A stretch of DNA of 64,000 bases, taken from contig NZ_MSZX01000009.1 in assembly GCF_002021565.1 (NCBI RefSeq), positions 62,717 through 126,716 of the forward strand, written 5' to 3'. Of the stretch, positions 17,510 to 25,429 are shown in pieces (position 1 is the first letter of the stretch; each line of letters begins with the position of its first letter). Origin of the DNA: Paenibacillus selenitireducens. GTDB lineage: Bacteria; Bacillota; Bacilli; Paenibacillales; Paenibacillaceae. The translations under genes were made by a program, and so were the position numbers. Under the pieces are notes generated by a model. The model was not told the DNA's origin. It saw only the letters and a program-made list of their open reading frames with translations, and did not search any database.

Positions 17510-18307
17510 ATGCCAGATCCATTTGTTTCACGATCACTCGATGAAATCCGATTTTGGTCACGGATCATGAAGGAGCATTCTCTATTTCTTAAATTAGGTT
17601 TTCGATGTGAAGATACGCAATTAATTAACGAAGCTAACAATTTTTATAGTGTCTTTGAAGCGATTGAGAACAAATCCCACCTATTTACAGTCGATACAGA
17701 CCCTCAAGTGATTCGAACTTTTAATGAAGAAGTTTATATTGCCGCAGCAAATATCTGGTCTTTTAAAAGAAAAGTATTAGGACTGATCATACAATGCAAA
17801 CTTCCAGGTGGAAATAATCTCCCTCTATTGGTGGATCATACCAGTAGAGAAGCTAATTATTTCCGAAATCGGTTAGCTGAATTAAATCAAGGGCGATTAG
17901 AACCCTTACCTGATGCAATTATTGATGAAAACGTATTTTTTCTTCGGATTATGGCGGACCATGCGAAATTTATTGGCCATTTATTAGATCCGTCTGAACG
18001 GAAACTCGTTGAACAAGCACGTAATTTCAGTCACGATTTCGATCAATTGTTATACCAAGCGATTGACCTTGACTCTATGCGCCCACAATCCCAAACACAT
18101 CCTCTTCTAGATCAATTCTTGGATCAGAACAGAGTATCCGTTAAATCGCTGCGCGACTTCAAGGCAACGGCTCGAGATCTTATAGATGCTTGTCGAATCA
18201 AAAGTATCATCCACCCCTTGTTAGCTGATCACGTCTTCCGAGAAGCAGAGAGATTCCTATATATCATCGATGCGTTTGAAATATCATTAAATCAGAGCAA
18301 GATGTAA
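17510..18307 (+). CDS. DUF2935-family protein
   Basis: 265 residues made of two similar helical halves. Each begins with a block of the type EIRFWSRIMKEHSLFL (residues about 9-24) or ENVFFLRIMADHAKFIGHLL (about 143-162), the E-x-x-F/W-x-x-I-M-x-x-H pattern of DUF2935, thought to be a metal-binding four-helix bundle of unknown function. Start at 17510 follows GGGAGG at 10 nt; an in-frame extension to 17462 lacks a ribosome site. Followed closely by the enolase-superfamily gene on the same strand. Confidence 0.85.
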   Translation: MPDPFVSRSLDEIRFWSRIMKEHSLFLKLGFRCEDTQLINEANNFYSVFEAIENKSHLFTVDTDPQVIRTFNEEVYIAAANIWSFKRKVLGLIIQCKLPGGNNLPLLVDHTSREANYFRNRLAELNQGRLEPLPDAIIDENVFFLRIMADHAKFIGHLLDPSERKLVEQARNFSHDFDQLLYQAIDLDSMRPQSQTHPLLDQFLDQNRVSVKSLRDFKATARDLIDACRIKSIIHPLLADHVFREAERFLYIIDAFEISLNQSKM

Positions 18308-18369
18308 ATATTTTGAATGGAAAGCGGTATACTATACCCCGACACAAATTGTAGAAAGGCTGAACTCCA

Positions 18370-19488
18370 TTGTTAATCAAAAAGGTCGATACATTCCCTC
18401 TATTCTATAAACTTGCCACACCATACGGCGATGCAAATGGATACAAAAAATATCGAACTTGTTATTACATACGTATTACAACCCAATCTGGAATGGTAGG
18501 CTGGGGCGAATGCGTTGATTGGCTTCCAACCCTCCACACGGGGATGGAGAATCGAATTATTCCCTATTTAATCGGAAAATCGGTTACCGATCGGAATCCA
18601 TTGATTCAAGTTATTAAAAAATGGCATTCACGTGCCGCATCCGCGGTGAGTATGGCTCTAACTGAAATCATTGCAAAATCGAGTGGATTATCGGTATGTG
18701 ACCTATGGGGAGGTACATTTCGAGATAAGGTACCGGTATATGCCTCTTTCCAGTCCTATACAGATACCGCACAATGGCAATCCAATTCACTTCAGTGCAT
18801 CGAAAAGAGCGTTCAAGAAAAATTTTTAACGATCAAACTAAAAATAGGTGGAAAATCGATTGCGGAGGATCAAACGCATATCAAAGCCGTTCAAAGTCAA
18901 TTTGGAGAGCAAGTGAATATCGCTTTGGATTGCAATCAGAGTTATGATCTTGTGGCTGCTTTACAATGGCAATCCTTATTTTCAAGCTGGTCTAATATTG
19001 TGTGGTTAGAAGAACCGCTTCCGATTCATCAGACAGATGGATATGCGCTTATACGGCAGAAGTTAACGGTTCCCGTTGCTGGCGGGGAAAATATAACAAC
19101 GGCAGCGGATTTTTTACCTCTATTGTCTAGTCAAGCGCTGGATATCATGAATCCAGATCCTTTACATGTTATTGGAATTGACGCATACATCGAAACCTTA
19201 CAGCTTGCCCGGAATTTTGGGATTCGAGTTTCACCGCATACGTATGACGGTGCTTTATCGCGTACGTATGCTGTATATGCGCAGGCATGTTTGAAGCCGT
19301 GGGGTAAAATGGAGACGGACTGCATTGAACCGGTGGAGTGGGACGTCATGGAGAACCCTTTTTCCAAGATTGTTCCCCTCTACCCTACGAGTGGCGAGAT
19401 TTCCATCCCTAAAGGGCAAGGGATCGGATTAGAACTGGATGAGGAGATGCTTCGCTATTATCGGTGGGATGGCAGTAATTATCATTAA
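18370..19488 (+). CDS. Enolase-superfamily enzyme (mandelate racemase / muconate lactonizing type)
   Basis: 372 residues, starting at a TTG with GAAAGG about 10 nt upstream. The catalytic set of the MLE subgroup is visible: K156-x-K158 in TIKLKIGG, metal ligands D187 (LDCNQ), E214/E215 (LEEPLP) and E240 (GGEN), and H290 in SPHTYDG, which is more like the mandelate-racemase His. The capping domain is residues 1-125. Substrate cannot be assigned; acid-sugar dehydration or racemisation is typical. Terminator follows. Confidence 0.85.
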   Translation: MLIKKVDTFPLFYKLATPYGDANGYKKYRTCYYIRITTQSGMVGWGECVDWLPTLHTGMENRIIPYLIGKSVTDRNPLIQVIKKWHSRAASAVSMALTEIIAKSSGLSVCDLWGGTFRDKVPVYASFQSYTDTAQWQSNSLQCIEKSVQEKFLTIKLKIGGKSIAEDQTHIKAVQSQFGEQVNIALDCNQSYDLVAALQWQSLFSSWSNIVWLEEPLPIHQTDGYALIRQKLTVPVAGGENITTAADFLPLLSSQALDIMNPDPLHVIGIDAYIETLQLARNFGIRVSPHTYDGALSRTYAVYAQACLKPWGKMETDCIEPVEWDVMENPFSKIVPLYPTSGEISIPKGQGIGLELDEEMLRYYRWDGSNYH

Positions 19489-19523
19489 GTAAAAGCCTGA
19501 TCGTAATCACGATGTGTATAGGA

Positions 19524-19555
19524 AAGACGGGTTGACTCCAGGAGCCCCCCGTCTT
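19524..19555 (+). terminator. Terminator after the enolase-superfamily gene
   Basis: Stem AAGACGGG/CCCGTCTT with TTATTTG on the plus strand, 36 nt past the stop. Confidence 0.65.
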
Positions 19556-19584
19556 ATTTGTTTTATTATTCCCCACAAAATACG

Positions 19585-20088
19585 CTAAATGACGTCGCTC
19601 AATTGCTTACGGCTGTGTCCGTCAAGCGCCTTCCAGTCTGAAATTTCGCATCGCTTGCCGTTCGTGTCCGTGAGAATGATTCGATTGCCGCCGGGGAACT
19701 GCATGTGCTCATGTAGATTTCGCATGGAAATACGCGTCGGTCCCAGATGCGTCTGAAGTTCCCAGATCCATAGATCCGTTTTGGACTTGATACTGTCGAC
19801 TCTTAAAACTTTCGGAAGGAAGTAGCGGAATTGCAACTCCTTCTCCAGTTCTATACGACTTTCCGAATCAAGCTCCTCAAGATCTCGAACGATGCCAACC
19901 TCATCTTCTTTCAGATTACGAATCGATATGTACTTCGTCGTATATAGGAAGGGAAATGCGCGGAACACGACGAGTTCATCATATGATTTGCCTTCGATGA
20001 CGCCCTGAAATACGCCGCCCGCTCCGCGACATAAAGATACACTCTCCGGTTGCAGGATATTGATTTCGTATGGGTCCTTGGTTTCCAT
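19585..20088 (-). CDS. DUF1854-family ABC-transporter partner
   Basis: 167 residues of the DUF1854 family, which occurs next to ABC exporters of the type upstream here. The family-typical segments are GKSYDELVVFRAFPFLYTTKYISI and DEVGIVRDLEEL, ending TDTNGKRCEISDWKALD. Cytoplasmic, no membrane segment. Its start codon overlaps the stop of the ABC gene (TAATG), so the two are translationally coupled. In proteobacteria the pair is associated with cyanophycin metabolism, but no cyanophycin genes are present here, so another role is likely. Confidence 0.82.
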   Translation of the reverse strand: METKDPYEINILQPESVSLCRGAGGVFQGVIEGKSYDELVVFRAFPFLYTTKYISIRNLKEDEVGIVRDLEELDSESRIELEKELQFRYFLPKVLRVDSIKSKTDLWIWELQTHLGPTRISMRNLHEHMQFPGGNRIILTDTNGKRCEISDWKALDGHSRKQLSDVI

Positions 20089-22274
20089 TAGCCCTCAACC
20101 CCCTTTATTTTGGATAACTCTTTTTGAGCTTCTACGAGTTTGAAGTAGGCCCCTTGTTGTGTGAGCAGTTCCTCATGCGTACCGACTTCAGCAATCTTAC
20201 CCCGTTCCAGTACAACGAGCCGATCGGCATTCCGCAGAGTGGATAACCGATGCGCGATGGCGAATGTCGTTCTGCCTTTGACAAGTCGCGAGATAGCCTC
20301 TTGAATTTGTCGCTCCGTCTCGGTATCAACAGACGCGGTCGCTTCGTCAAGGATGAGAATGCGCGGGTCGTGAATGATGGCGCGAGCAATCGAAACCCGC
20401 TGCTTCTCACCACCGGATAACTTATGGCCGCGTTCACCAACACGCGTATCGTAACCATCGGGTAGACGAACGATGAAATCGTGTGCATTGGCAATTTTGG
20501 CGGCACGCATAACTTCTTCCGGTGTGGCATCTGGTTTGGAATAAGCGATATTCTCCCAGATCGTACCGTCGAACAAGAACGTCTCCTGTAGAACGACACC
20601 AATCTGCTTACGGATATCCGTTTGACTAATATTCCGAAGATCGATACCGTCGATATGGATGCTGCCTTCATCCGTATCATAAAATCGGCATATCAGATTG
20701 ATGAACGTAGACTTTCCTGCTCCAGAGTGACCGACAAGTCCGATCATTTCGCCCGCCTTCACGTTCAGACTGACTTGCTTGAGTACGGGATGATGCTTTT
20801 CGTAGCCGTAAGTCACGTTGTGAAAGACGACATCGCCCTTCACTCGATCCAGCACCACGGGATCCAGGCTATCCGGCACATCGGACGGTGTGTCCATGAT
20901 TTCAAACACACGGTCTGCGGCCGACAAGGCCTGGCTCGCCCAGTTAATCATCTGGCTAATCCACTGTAAAGGCCCGAGCAGCATACCGAGATAAGTGATT
21001 AATGCCATGAGTACACCGAGAGACATTTCACTGCGTAGCACAGACCAACCCCCGTAATACCAAATTAACAAGGTACCGGTTCCGGCAACGAGGGAGAATA
21101 GTGGGAACACACCCTGCCAAAGTCCTTCTATCCGGATATTGTTCCGCACAACATCACGATTTGCTCCTTCGTAACGGGACATCTCCGTCTTTTCCTGACC
21201 GAAGGCTTTGACGACCCGAATGCCTTGCAGTGAATCGCCTACAAGCACATTTAATCGGAAAATGGATCTCCACTGCTGGTACCAGCGTCTTCCGATCATC
21301 GGCCACAGCTTCGTAGAGACGAAGACCATAATCGGCATTGGCAGCATGGCGAGCAGTGTCAAACGCCAATCCAAGTTGAACATAATGGTGAAGATGGCGA
21401 TAACACGCAGCGTTTCGCCGGCGCACCATATGATTCCGTCGGTCATAAATTGACGCATCGCTTCGGAATCACTGTTGACCCTTCCGATGAACTGCGACGT
21501 TTGGCGTCGATCAAAAAATGCGAGGGATAACCTCATTAACGCTTTATAAATGTCTCCTCGCAAATCTCCCATCAATTTGGAACCGACCCATACGCCAATC
21601 AGACCACGCACGGTTTGCATCACAGACATGACCAGCATGGTCGCACCAAAACCGAGAACGATCCACAGCAGATTGGAGCTTAAATCCTTAGGTCCAAGGA
21701 CGTCATCCAACATGATTTTTGTCAAATAGGGGGGAACAAGTTCCACTAATGTAGTAAGGACGAGCATGACGGCAGCAATGCCCATTTGTAATTTATAAGG
21801 TTTGGCATACTGTAACATGCGGCCGATTACTTTACCGTTATTTCTGCAATTTGGACATGTCTGCGTTCCTTCAGGAAGCGGTTGTCGACATTTAGGACAC
21901 TGAAGCGGAAATTCCTTCTCGGAAGCAACAGGACGTTCTTCACCTTTCGCGACGGCTGCCATCAGTTTGGCCGCAAAGCCGAACACCGACGTTAATGAAG
22001 CCGTATATCGCAGCAGTACGATAGGTCCATTCTTCGTATCTGCAATTAGTGTGCCGCCGCCAATGCCGTTGACGATTCTAGCATCGGTGAATTGGTCTAT
22101 CTTCCAAGTGCTTATCTTCTGGTTAAGCCGCCAGACCGACACTTCTTCCTCCATGATTACAAGCCATTGTTCTCCGAAGGTTCCATCGTCATGCAGGTCT
22201 GTTTTGCCACTGAATAGAGGCGCTTCTGGTAGTTGAATTCGTATAGCCTCAGGTAATTTATCTAGGATTGACAT
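20088..22274 (-). CDS. ABC transporter, fused permease-ATPase with zinc ribbon
   Basis: 728 residues. An unusual N-terminal domain (1-125) ends in a zinc ribbon CPKCRQPLPEGTQTCPNC. Six membrane helices (about 155-440) follow, then an ATPase with Walker A GHSGAGKST, signature LSGGEKQR and Walker B ILILDEATA. Architecture fits a type IV exporter that works as a homodimer. The N-terminal domain resembles the DUF1854 partner's context (WLVIMEEEVSVWRL, GIGGGTLI) and may bind it. GAGAGGGG precedes the ATG. A 540-nt leader with a leader peptide and terminator lies upstream. Confidence 0.9.
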   Translation of the reverse strand: MSILDKLPEAIRIQLPEAPLFSGKTDLHDDGTFGEQWLVIMEEEVSVWRLNQKISTWKIDQFTDARIVNGIGGGTLIADTKNGPIVLLRYTASLTSVFGFAAKLMAAVAKGEERPVASEKEFPLQCPKCRQPLPEGTQTCPNCRNNGKVIGRMLQYAKPYKLQMGIAAVMLVLTTLVELVPPYLTKIMLDDVLGPKDLSSNLLWIVLGFGATMLVMSVMQTVRGLIGVWVGSKLMGDLRGDIYKALMRLSLAFFDRRQTSQFIGRVNSDSEAMRQFMTDGIIWCAGETLRVIAIFTIMFNLDWRLTLLAMLPMPIMVFVSTKLWPMIGRRWYQQWRSIFRLNVLVGDSLQGIRVVKAFGQEKTEMSRYEGANRDVVRNNIRIEGLWQGVFPLFSLVAGTGTLLIWYYGGWSVLRSEMSLGVLMALITYLGMLLGPLQWISQMINWASQALSAADRVFEIMDTPSDVPDSLDPVVLDRVKGDVVFHNVTYGYEKHHPVLKQVSLNVKAGEMIGLVGHSGAGKSTFINLICRFYDTDEGSIHIDGIDLRNISQTDIRKQIGVVLQETFLFDGTIWENIAYSKPDATPEEVMRAAKIANAHDFIVRLPDGYDTRVGERGHKLSGGEKQRVSIARAIIHDPRILILDEATASVDTETERQIQEAISRLVKGRTTFAIAHRLSTLRNADRLVVLERGKIAEVGTHEELLTQQGAYFKLVEAQKELSKIKGVEG

Positions 22275-22398
22275 CGTGAACCCCTCTCAATTGATCTCTT
22301 TCACTGTTGAAAATAAATGAACGGCTTACTACATCGCTACGTAGTATCAAAAAATAAGATGCCTACAACAAAAAGGAATCGATTTTTACAATGCAAGC

Positions 22399-22491
22399 TC
22401 ATGATGCAGCAACCCCCTCATATTCTTTCTGAACATTCTGTTGAGTCCATTTCATTTCTGTGTTCCAACTTCTCCAATGCTTGTAGTTCAT
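22399..22491 (-). CDS. 30-residue peptide in the ABC operon leader
   Basis: A small ORF with AAGGAG 8 nt before its ATG encodes MNYKHWRSWNTE through YEGVAAS: basic and Trp-rich at the N-terminus, no signal peptide. It lies between the leader terminator and the ABC start, so it would be translated only on read-through transcripts. Function unknown; could be another regulatory ORF. Confidence 0.4.
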   Translation of the reverse strand: MNYKHWRSWNTEMKWTQQNVQKEYEGVAAS

Positions 22492-22534
22492 TTTCATTTC
22501 TCCTTTCCATGTGAATAGATTTAATGGAATGCAC

Positions 22535-22572
22535 ACAAAAAAACCGCAAATGAACAAATGTCCATCTACGGC
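22535..22572 (-). terminator. Terminator inside the ABC operon leader
   Basis: A 12-bp stem with G-U pairs (CCGTAGATGGAC with GTTCATTTGCGG, loop ATTT) followed by seven T's on the minus strand. It lies 170 nt downstream of the 10-residue leader ORF, so it is placed to attenuate the ABC operon. Confidence 0.7.
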
Positions 22573-22741
22573 TATTCGCAGGATGAGCGCAGCTAAGAAT
22601 AAACTTCTTAAACGTCCTCATATGTGCATAGCTAAAATGATGAATGTCCATGACAGGGTGCACGAACTTGGGCAACACAAACATACCTTTAATAGCATGC
22701 TTTGAAATTACCTCGCACGTTCATGCCTATTCAGATATCGA

Positions 22742-22774
22742 TTAACCGATAACTGCTGTCAGAAACAAGATCAT
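22742..22774 (-). CDS. 10-residue hydrophobic leader peptide
   Basis: MILFLTAVIG, preceded by GGGAGG with ideal 8-nt spacing, about 36 nt downstream of a strong -10. Short hydrophobic peptides such as the ErmC leader (…IFVI) stall drug-bound ribosomes; the AVI segment here invites that comparison. Too short to be an ordinary protein. Confidence 0.5.
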   Translation of the reverse strand: MILFLTAVIG

Positions 22775-22809
22775 CACCCTAACCTCCCAGTATTTCACAT
22801 ATTTGCTCT

Positions 22810-22838
22810 AGTGTATCCGCTTACTTCAGAATCGTCAA
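22810..22838 (-). promoter_or_regulatory. Sigma-A promoter of the ABC operon leader
   Basis: TTGACG, 17-nt spacer, TACACT on the minus strand, located after the HAD gene stop (22891) and before the leader peptide. Confidence 0.7.
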
Positions 22839-22890
22839 GAGAAAATTTACTGCTCATACATTTATACCCATGCAGGCTAGGTCATCCTTA

Positions 22891-23670
22891 TCATGAAATA
22901 ACCCCAAACTTCTCTAACGCGTAAGCAATCCCGCCTTCGCTCGCTTTCTTGGTCACGAAGTCCGCCTTTTGCTTTAGATGCTCCGCACCGTTCCCCATTG
23001 CGATGCCCAATCCTGCACACGCCAACATGTCGATGTCGTTCCCTCCGTCGCCAAACGCAATGGCTTCTGATGCACAAAAATCGAAATGTTCCAATACTTT
23101 TTTCATCGCAATGGATTTGGAAACTTCCGTTGCTTCCAGCACATTTGTAACGTAGCCATGAAAACGCACAAATCTTAGGTAGGGAAATTGATCTGTAAAT
23201 TTTTGCGTTTCACTATCATCACCGTACAGACAGATGCAATAAACTTCTTCAGGCAAAGCACTCACGATGGAAGGATACTGCGTTATCCCCAACGTCTCTT
23301 GTAATGCCCGTATCATCCGTTCATCTTCGCAGCCGATGCCGTTCATGGAGAATTCCTCCGTGAAATAGGAAATGCCGTGGCCGTTCAGCCCAGCAAAAGC
23401 CGTCACTGCTTGAACGGTCTCCAAAGTAAGTACGGATTTATCAATGATTTCACCCTGGCATGATATCAGCGCACCGTTGGCGGAAATTATCGTATCTATC
23501 CCCAGCGACGTGAATTCTTCACACAGATTGTAGGGTCTTCCCGTCGCAACGACAACCTTTATCCCGCTCGCAATCAATTTCTCTATAGCTAGATTCGTAC
23601 TATCAGGGAGGCTTCTATCCAGTTCACTTAACAGGGTGCCATCCACATCAAAAAATACAATCTTATACAT
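22891..23670 (-). CDS. HAD-superfamily Cof-type sugar-phosphate phosphatase
   Basis: 259 residues. Motif I FFDVDGTLL at the N-terminus, motif II VATGRP near residue 42, the C2B cap (about 80-180), motif III Lys in SKSIAMKKVLEHF, and motif IV FGDGGNDIDML. These are cytosolic phosphatases of sugar phosphates or flavin/pyridoxal precursors. The ATG at 23670 is preferred over an upstream TTG because AAGGAG lies 13 nt away and the motif begins at once. It follows the metallophosphoesterase gene by 45 nt and may share its transcript. Confidence 0.9.
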   Translation of the reverse strand: MYKIVFFDVDGTLLSELDRSLPDSTNLAIEKLIASGIKVVVATGRPYNLCEEFTSLGIDTIISANGALISCQGEIIDKSVLTLETVQAVTAFAGLNGHGISYFTEEFSMNGIGCEDERMIRALQETLGITQYPSIVSALPEEVYCICLYGDDSETQKFTDQFPYLRFVRFHGYVTNVLEATEVSKSIAMKKVLEHFDFCASEAIAFGDGGNDIDMLACAGLGIAMGNGAEHLKQKADFVTKKASEGGIAYALEKFGVIS

Positions 23671-23714
23671 ATTCGCAAACAAACTCCTTTTCCATCATAT
23701 CCAAATTCATCTAG

Positions 23715-24896
23715 TTACTCGGCTACGACGTCGAACGGGATCCGCATCAACTCCGTATGTAAGGTTTCGCCCAAATAAATCATATCGTAACTTCCAATGC
23801 TCAAATTCATGGATTCAAACGTCAATTCTCCATCAGGCTGGCGAACTGTATGGGTCTGAATGAATGCAATGGGGACGATCTGATGGACTTCATGGGGCAT
23901 GGAGTCTCGCGGAAAGATTCCGAATGCATCCTCACCCAAGGAACCGGTATATGTAATATGAATGGCCTCATGAGAGAGGTATCTACTTTTGTCTAGCTTC
24001 ATTGTCGGGTTCCCAAGTGATAAATCGGGATCTGTGTCCGGGTTAACCAATGGAATCTGGACGGGTAAATGAATAACGTATTGAGCTTCGTATATCCATG
24101 AATGATGCTTGAAATCCCTTCCTTTAACCAAGACTTTGTCGTCATAAACTTCCACATAGAACCCTTGGGAACCCTCCTTTAATTCATCGTCATCTGTCCA
24201 TAGATATCCGACGGAACCCGCATTGAACATCGTTGCATACTTGGTTTGGTACATGGTATCCTGGGCACCCAACTCCCAGTGCGTGTGCCCTGTAAATAGA
24301 ATAGATTGCGGATACTTCGAGAGGATCCACTTTAATTCCCGATCTTGTCGGATGCCGTGCCAGCCAAAGCGGTTCTGAGAACCTGCGACCGTATTCTTCA
24401 ATGGTTCATGCACGAAGATGAACACGGGGTGATGCAACGCTTCTTGCTCGGATAGCTGATGCTCTAACCAAGTTAATTGCATTTCTGATAAAAAGGAAGA
24501 ATCCTTGAGTCCTTTCTCGGTCCCGAGGAATATAAAATGATAGCCGCGAATCCAAACATCATAATACTTCTGGTCGATGCCTGTGGTTGCCGTAAAACGA
24601 TTCATCCGCTCTTCGAAATCGGCCCATCTGACATCATGATTTCCATAAGAAAAATACATTGGCGCTAGACCAGCCCTATTCTTGGCCCAAATCTTTCCCA
24701 TCGTCTCATATTCTTCGAGCTTGCCGCTATCGGTAATATCGCCAATATGCATGATCCCGTCGCTATCCGGTGCTGTCGCGCGAATATCTTGTAGTGCATG
24801 GTCAAAGTGAATCGAATAAGTTCCTAATGGATCTGCTACAACATGTGTGTCTGTAATGACTTGAAAACGAATGTTTGGTGTCAGAGAGGTCTTCAT
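23715..24896 (-). CDS. Metallophosphoesterase (calcineurin-like)
   Basis: 393 residues with all five metallophosphoesterase blocks: D16-x-H18 (ITDTHV), HIGDITD near 51-57, YGNHDVRW near 85-92, VHEPLKN, and GHTHWELG. A C-terminal region of about 120 residues is beta-rich and unassigned (QVYIHLPVQIPL-like). No signal peptide, so it acts in the cytoplasm, perhaps on phosphodiesters or cyclic nucleotides. The HAD phosphatase follows on the same strand. Confidence 0.88.
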   Translation of the reverse strand: MKTSLTPNIRFQVITDTHVVADPLGTYSIHFDHALQDIRATAPDSDGIMHIGDITDSGKLEEYETMGKIWAKNRAGLAPMYFSYGNHDVRWADFEERMNRFTATTGIDQKYYDVWIRGYHFIFLGTEKGLKDSSFLSEMQLTWLEHQLSEQEALHHPVFIFVHEPLKNTVAGSQNRFGWHGIRQDRELKWILSKYPQSILFTGHTHWELGAQDTMYQTKYATMFNAGSVGYLWTDDDELKEGSQGFYVEVYDDKVLVKGRDFKHHSWIYEAQYVIHLPVQIPLVNPDTDPDLSLGNPTMKLDKSRYLSHEAIHITYTGSLGEDAFGIFPRDSMPHEVHQIVPIAFIQTHTVRQPDGELTFESMNLSIGSYDMIYLGETLHTELMRIPFDVVAE

Positions 24897-25015
24897 TGTA
24901 TCGTTCTCCTTTCAAATCTCACTTTGGGGCACGAAACGTAATCCTATGATTATAGTATTTGATCAATTTAGATAGGTTCCTGCTTCGACACGTGAAGTAG
25001 TATGTAAAATAAAAA

Positions 25016-25038
25016 AAGCCCGCGAATGACACGGACTT
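25016..25038 (-). terminator. Second terminator downstream of the ABC pair
   Basis: A 9-bp stem (AAGTCCGTG with CGCGGGCTT, two G-U pairs) followed by TTTTTTT on the minus strand. Confidence 0.65.
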
Positions 25039-25205
25039 TGGGTGACTCACGATCATGATGAGGTTGCAATTTGAGCAGCTTGATATTAATCCGATAGCAT
25101 GGTTTTAGCGAAATGGATCAGGTCTGATTTTGGATATTCGACGACTTGGATACCTATATGCTATATGGATTTTATTATATATTTGTTGCCTCTGCATGAA
25201 AAACA

Positions 25206-25245
25206 AAGCATCCATTCTGAAATAATCTCTTCAAAAGGGATGCTT
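25206..25245 (-). terminator. First terminator downstream of the ABC pair
   Basis: Stem AAGCATCC/GGATGCTT with a 24-nt loop, followed by TTGTTTTTC on the minus strand. Confidence 0.55.
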
Positions 25246-25285
25246 CTTTCGTATTTATTTGATCGATTCATGGCTCGCGATATGC

Positions 25286-25408
25286 TTACCAGATAATCGT
25301 CTCCAACGGGATCTGTTGCTGTAACCCTGTAGTGAAAAGAATCCTCCCGTCCCCTTTATCGATCATATCCAGCAGCACTTGCTCAACGACTCGAATGGTG
25401 CTTCCGAC
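25286..25408 (-). pseudogene. Short-chain dehydrogenase fragment
   Basis: A minus-strand frame reads RVVEQVLLDMIDKGDGRI, then LFTTGLQQQIPLETIIW and stop. SDR enzymes share the pattern 'vl..M..kGdG.ilfttG.s...P', including the serine region of the active site, but here no Rossmann N-terminus, no YxxxK and no C-terminus remain. A relic of about 40 codons just downstream of the ABC gene. Confidence 0.5.
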
Positions 25409-25429
25409 AAGGGGGTATAACGATGGCTG

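Larger units (their letters stand above)
22275..22890 (-). promoter_or_regulatory. Long leader of the ABC/DUF1854 operon
   Basis: This 616-nt interval holds, in minus-strand order: a strong sigma-A promoter (22810-22838), a 10-residue leader ORF with an ideal ribosome site (22742-22774), about 200 nt of structured sequence, an intrinsic terminator (22535-22572), a second small ORF (22399-22491), a TACTAC/GTAGTA hairpin near 22330-22350, and the ABC start. This is the layout of a ribosome-controlled transcription attenuator, as known for bmrB upstream of bmrCD. The match is one of layout only. Confidence 0.55.
24897..25285. other. Gene-free interval with two minus-strand terminators
   Basis: No supported gene. 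Two terminators (25016-25038 and 25206-25245) lie downstream of the siderophore ABC operon and of a dehydrogenase fragment. Confidence 0.5.

Noticed and set aside
19585-22274. Cyanophycin-metabolism assignment for the ABC/DUF1854 pair
   Set aside because: The name comes from proteobacterial neighbours; no cyanophycin synthetase or cyanophycinase is present here.
22418-22684. An 88-codon frame running through the ABC leader terminator
   Set aside because: It reads through the terminator hairpin, as bmrB-type leaders can, but has only a weak ribosome site; the 10-residue ORF upstream is the stronger leader candidate. Not excluded.
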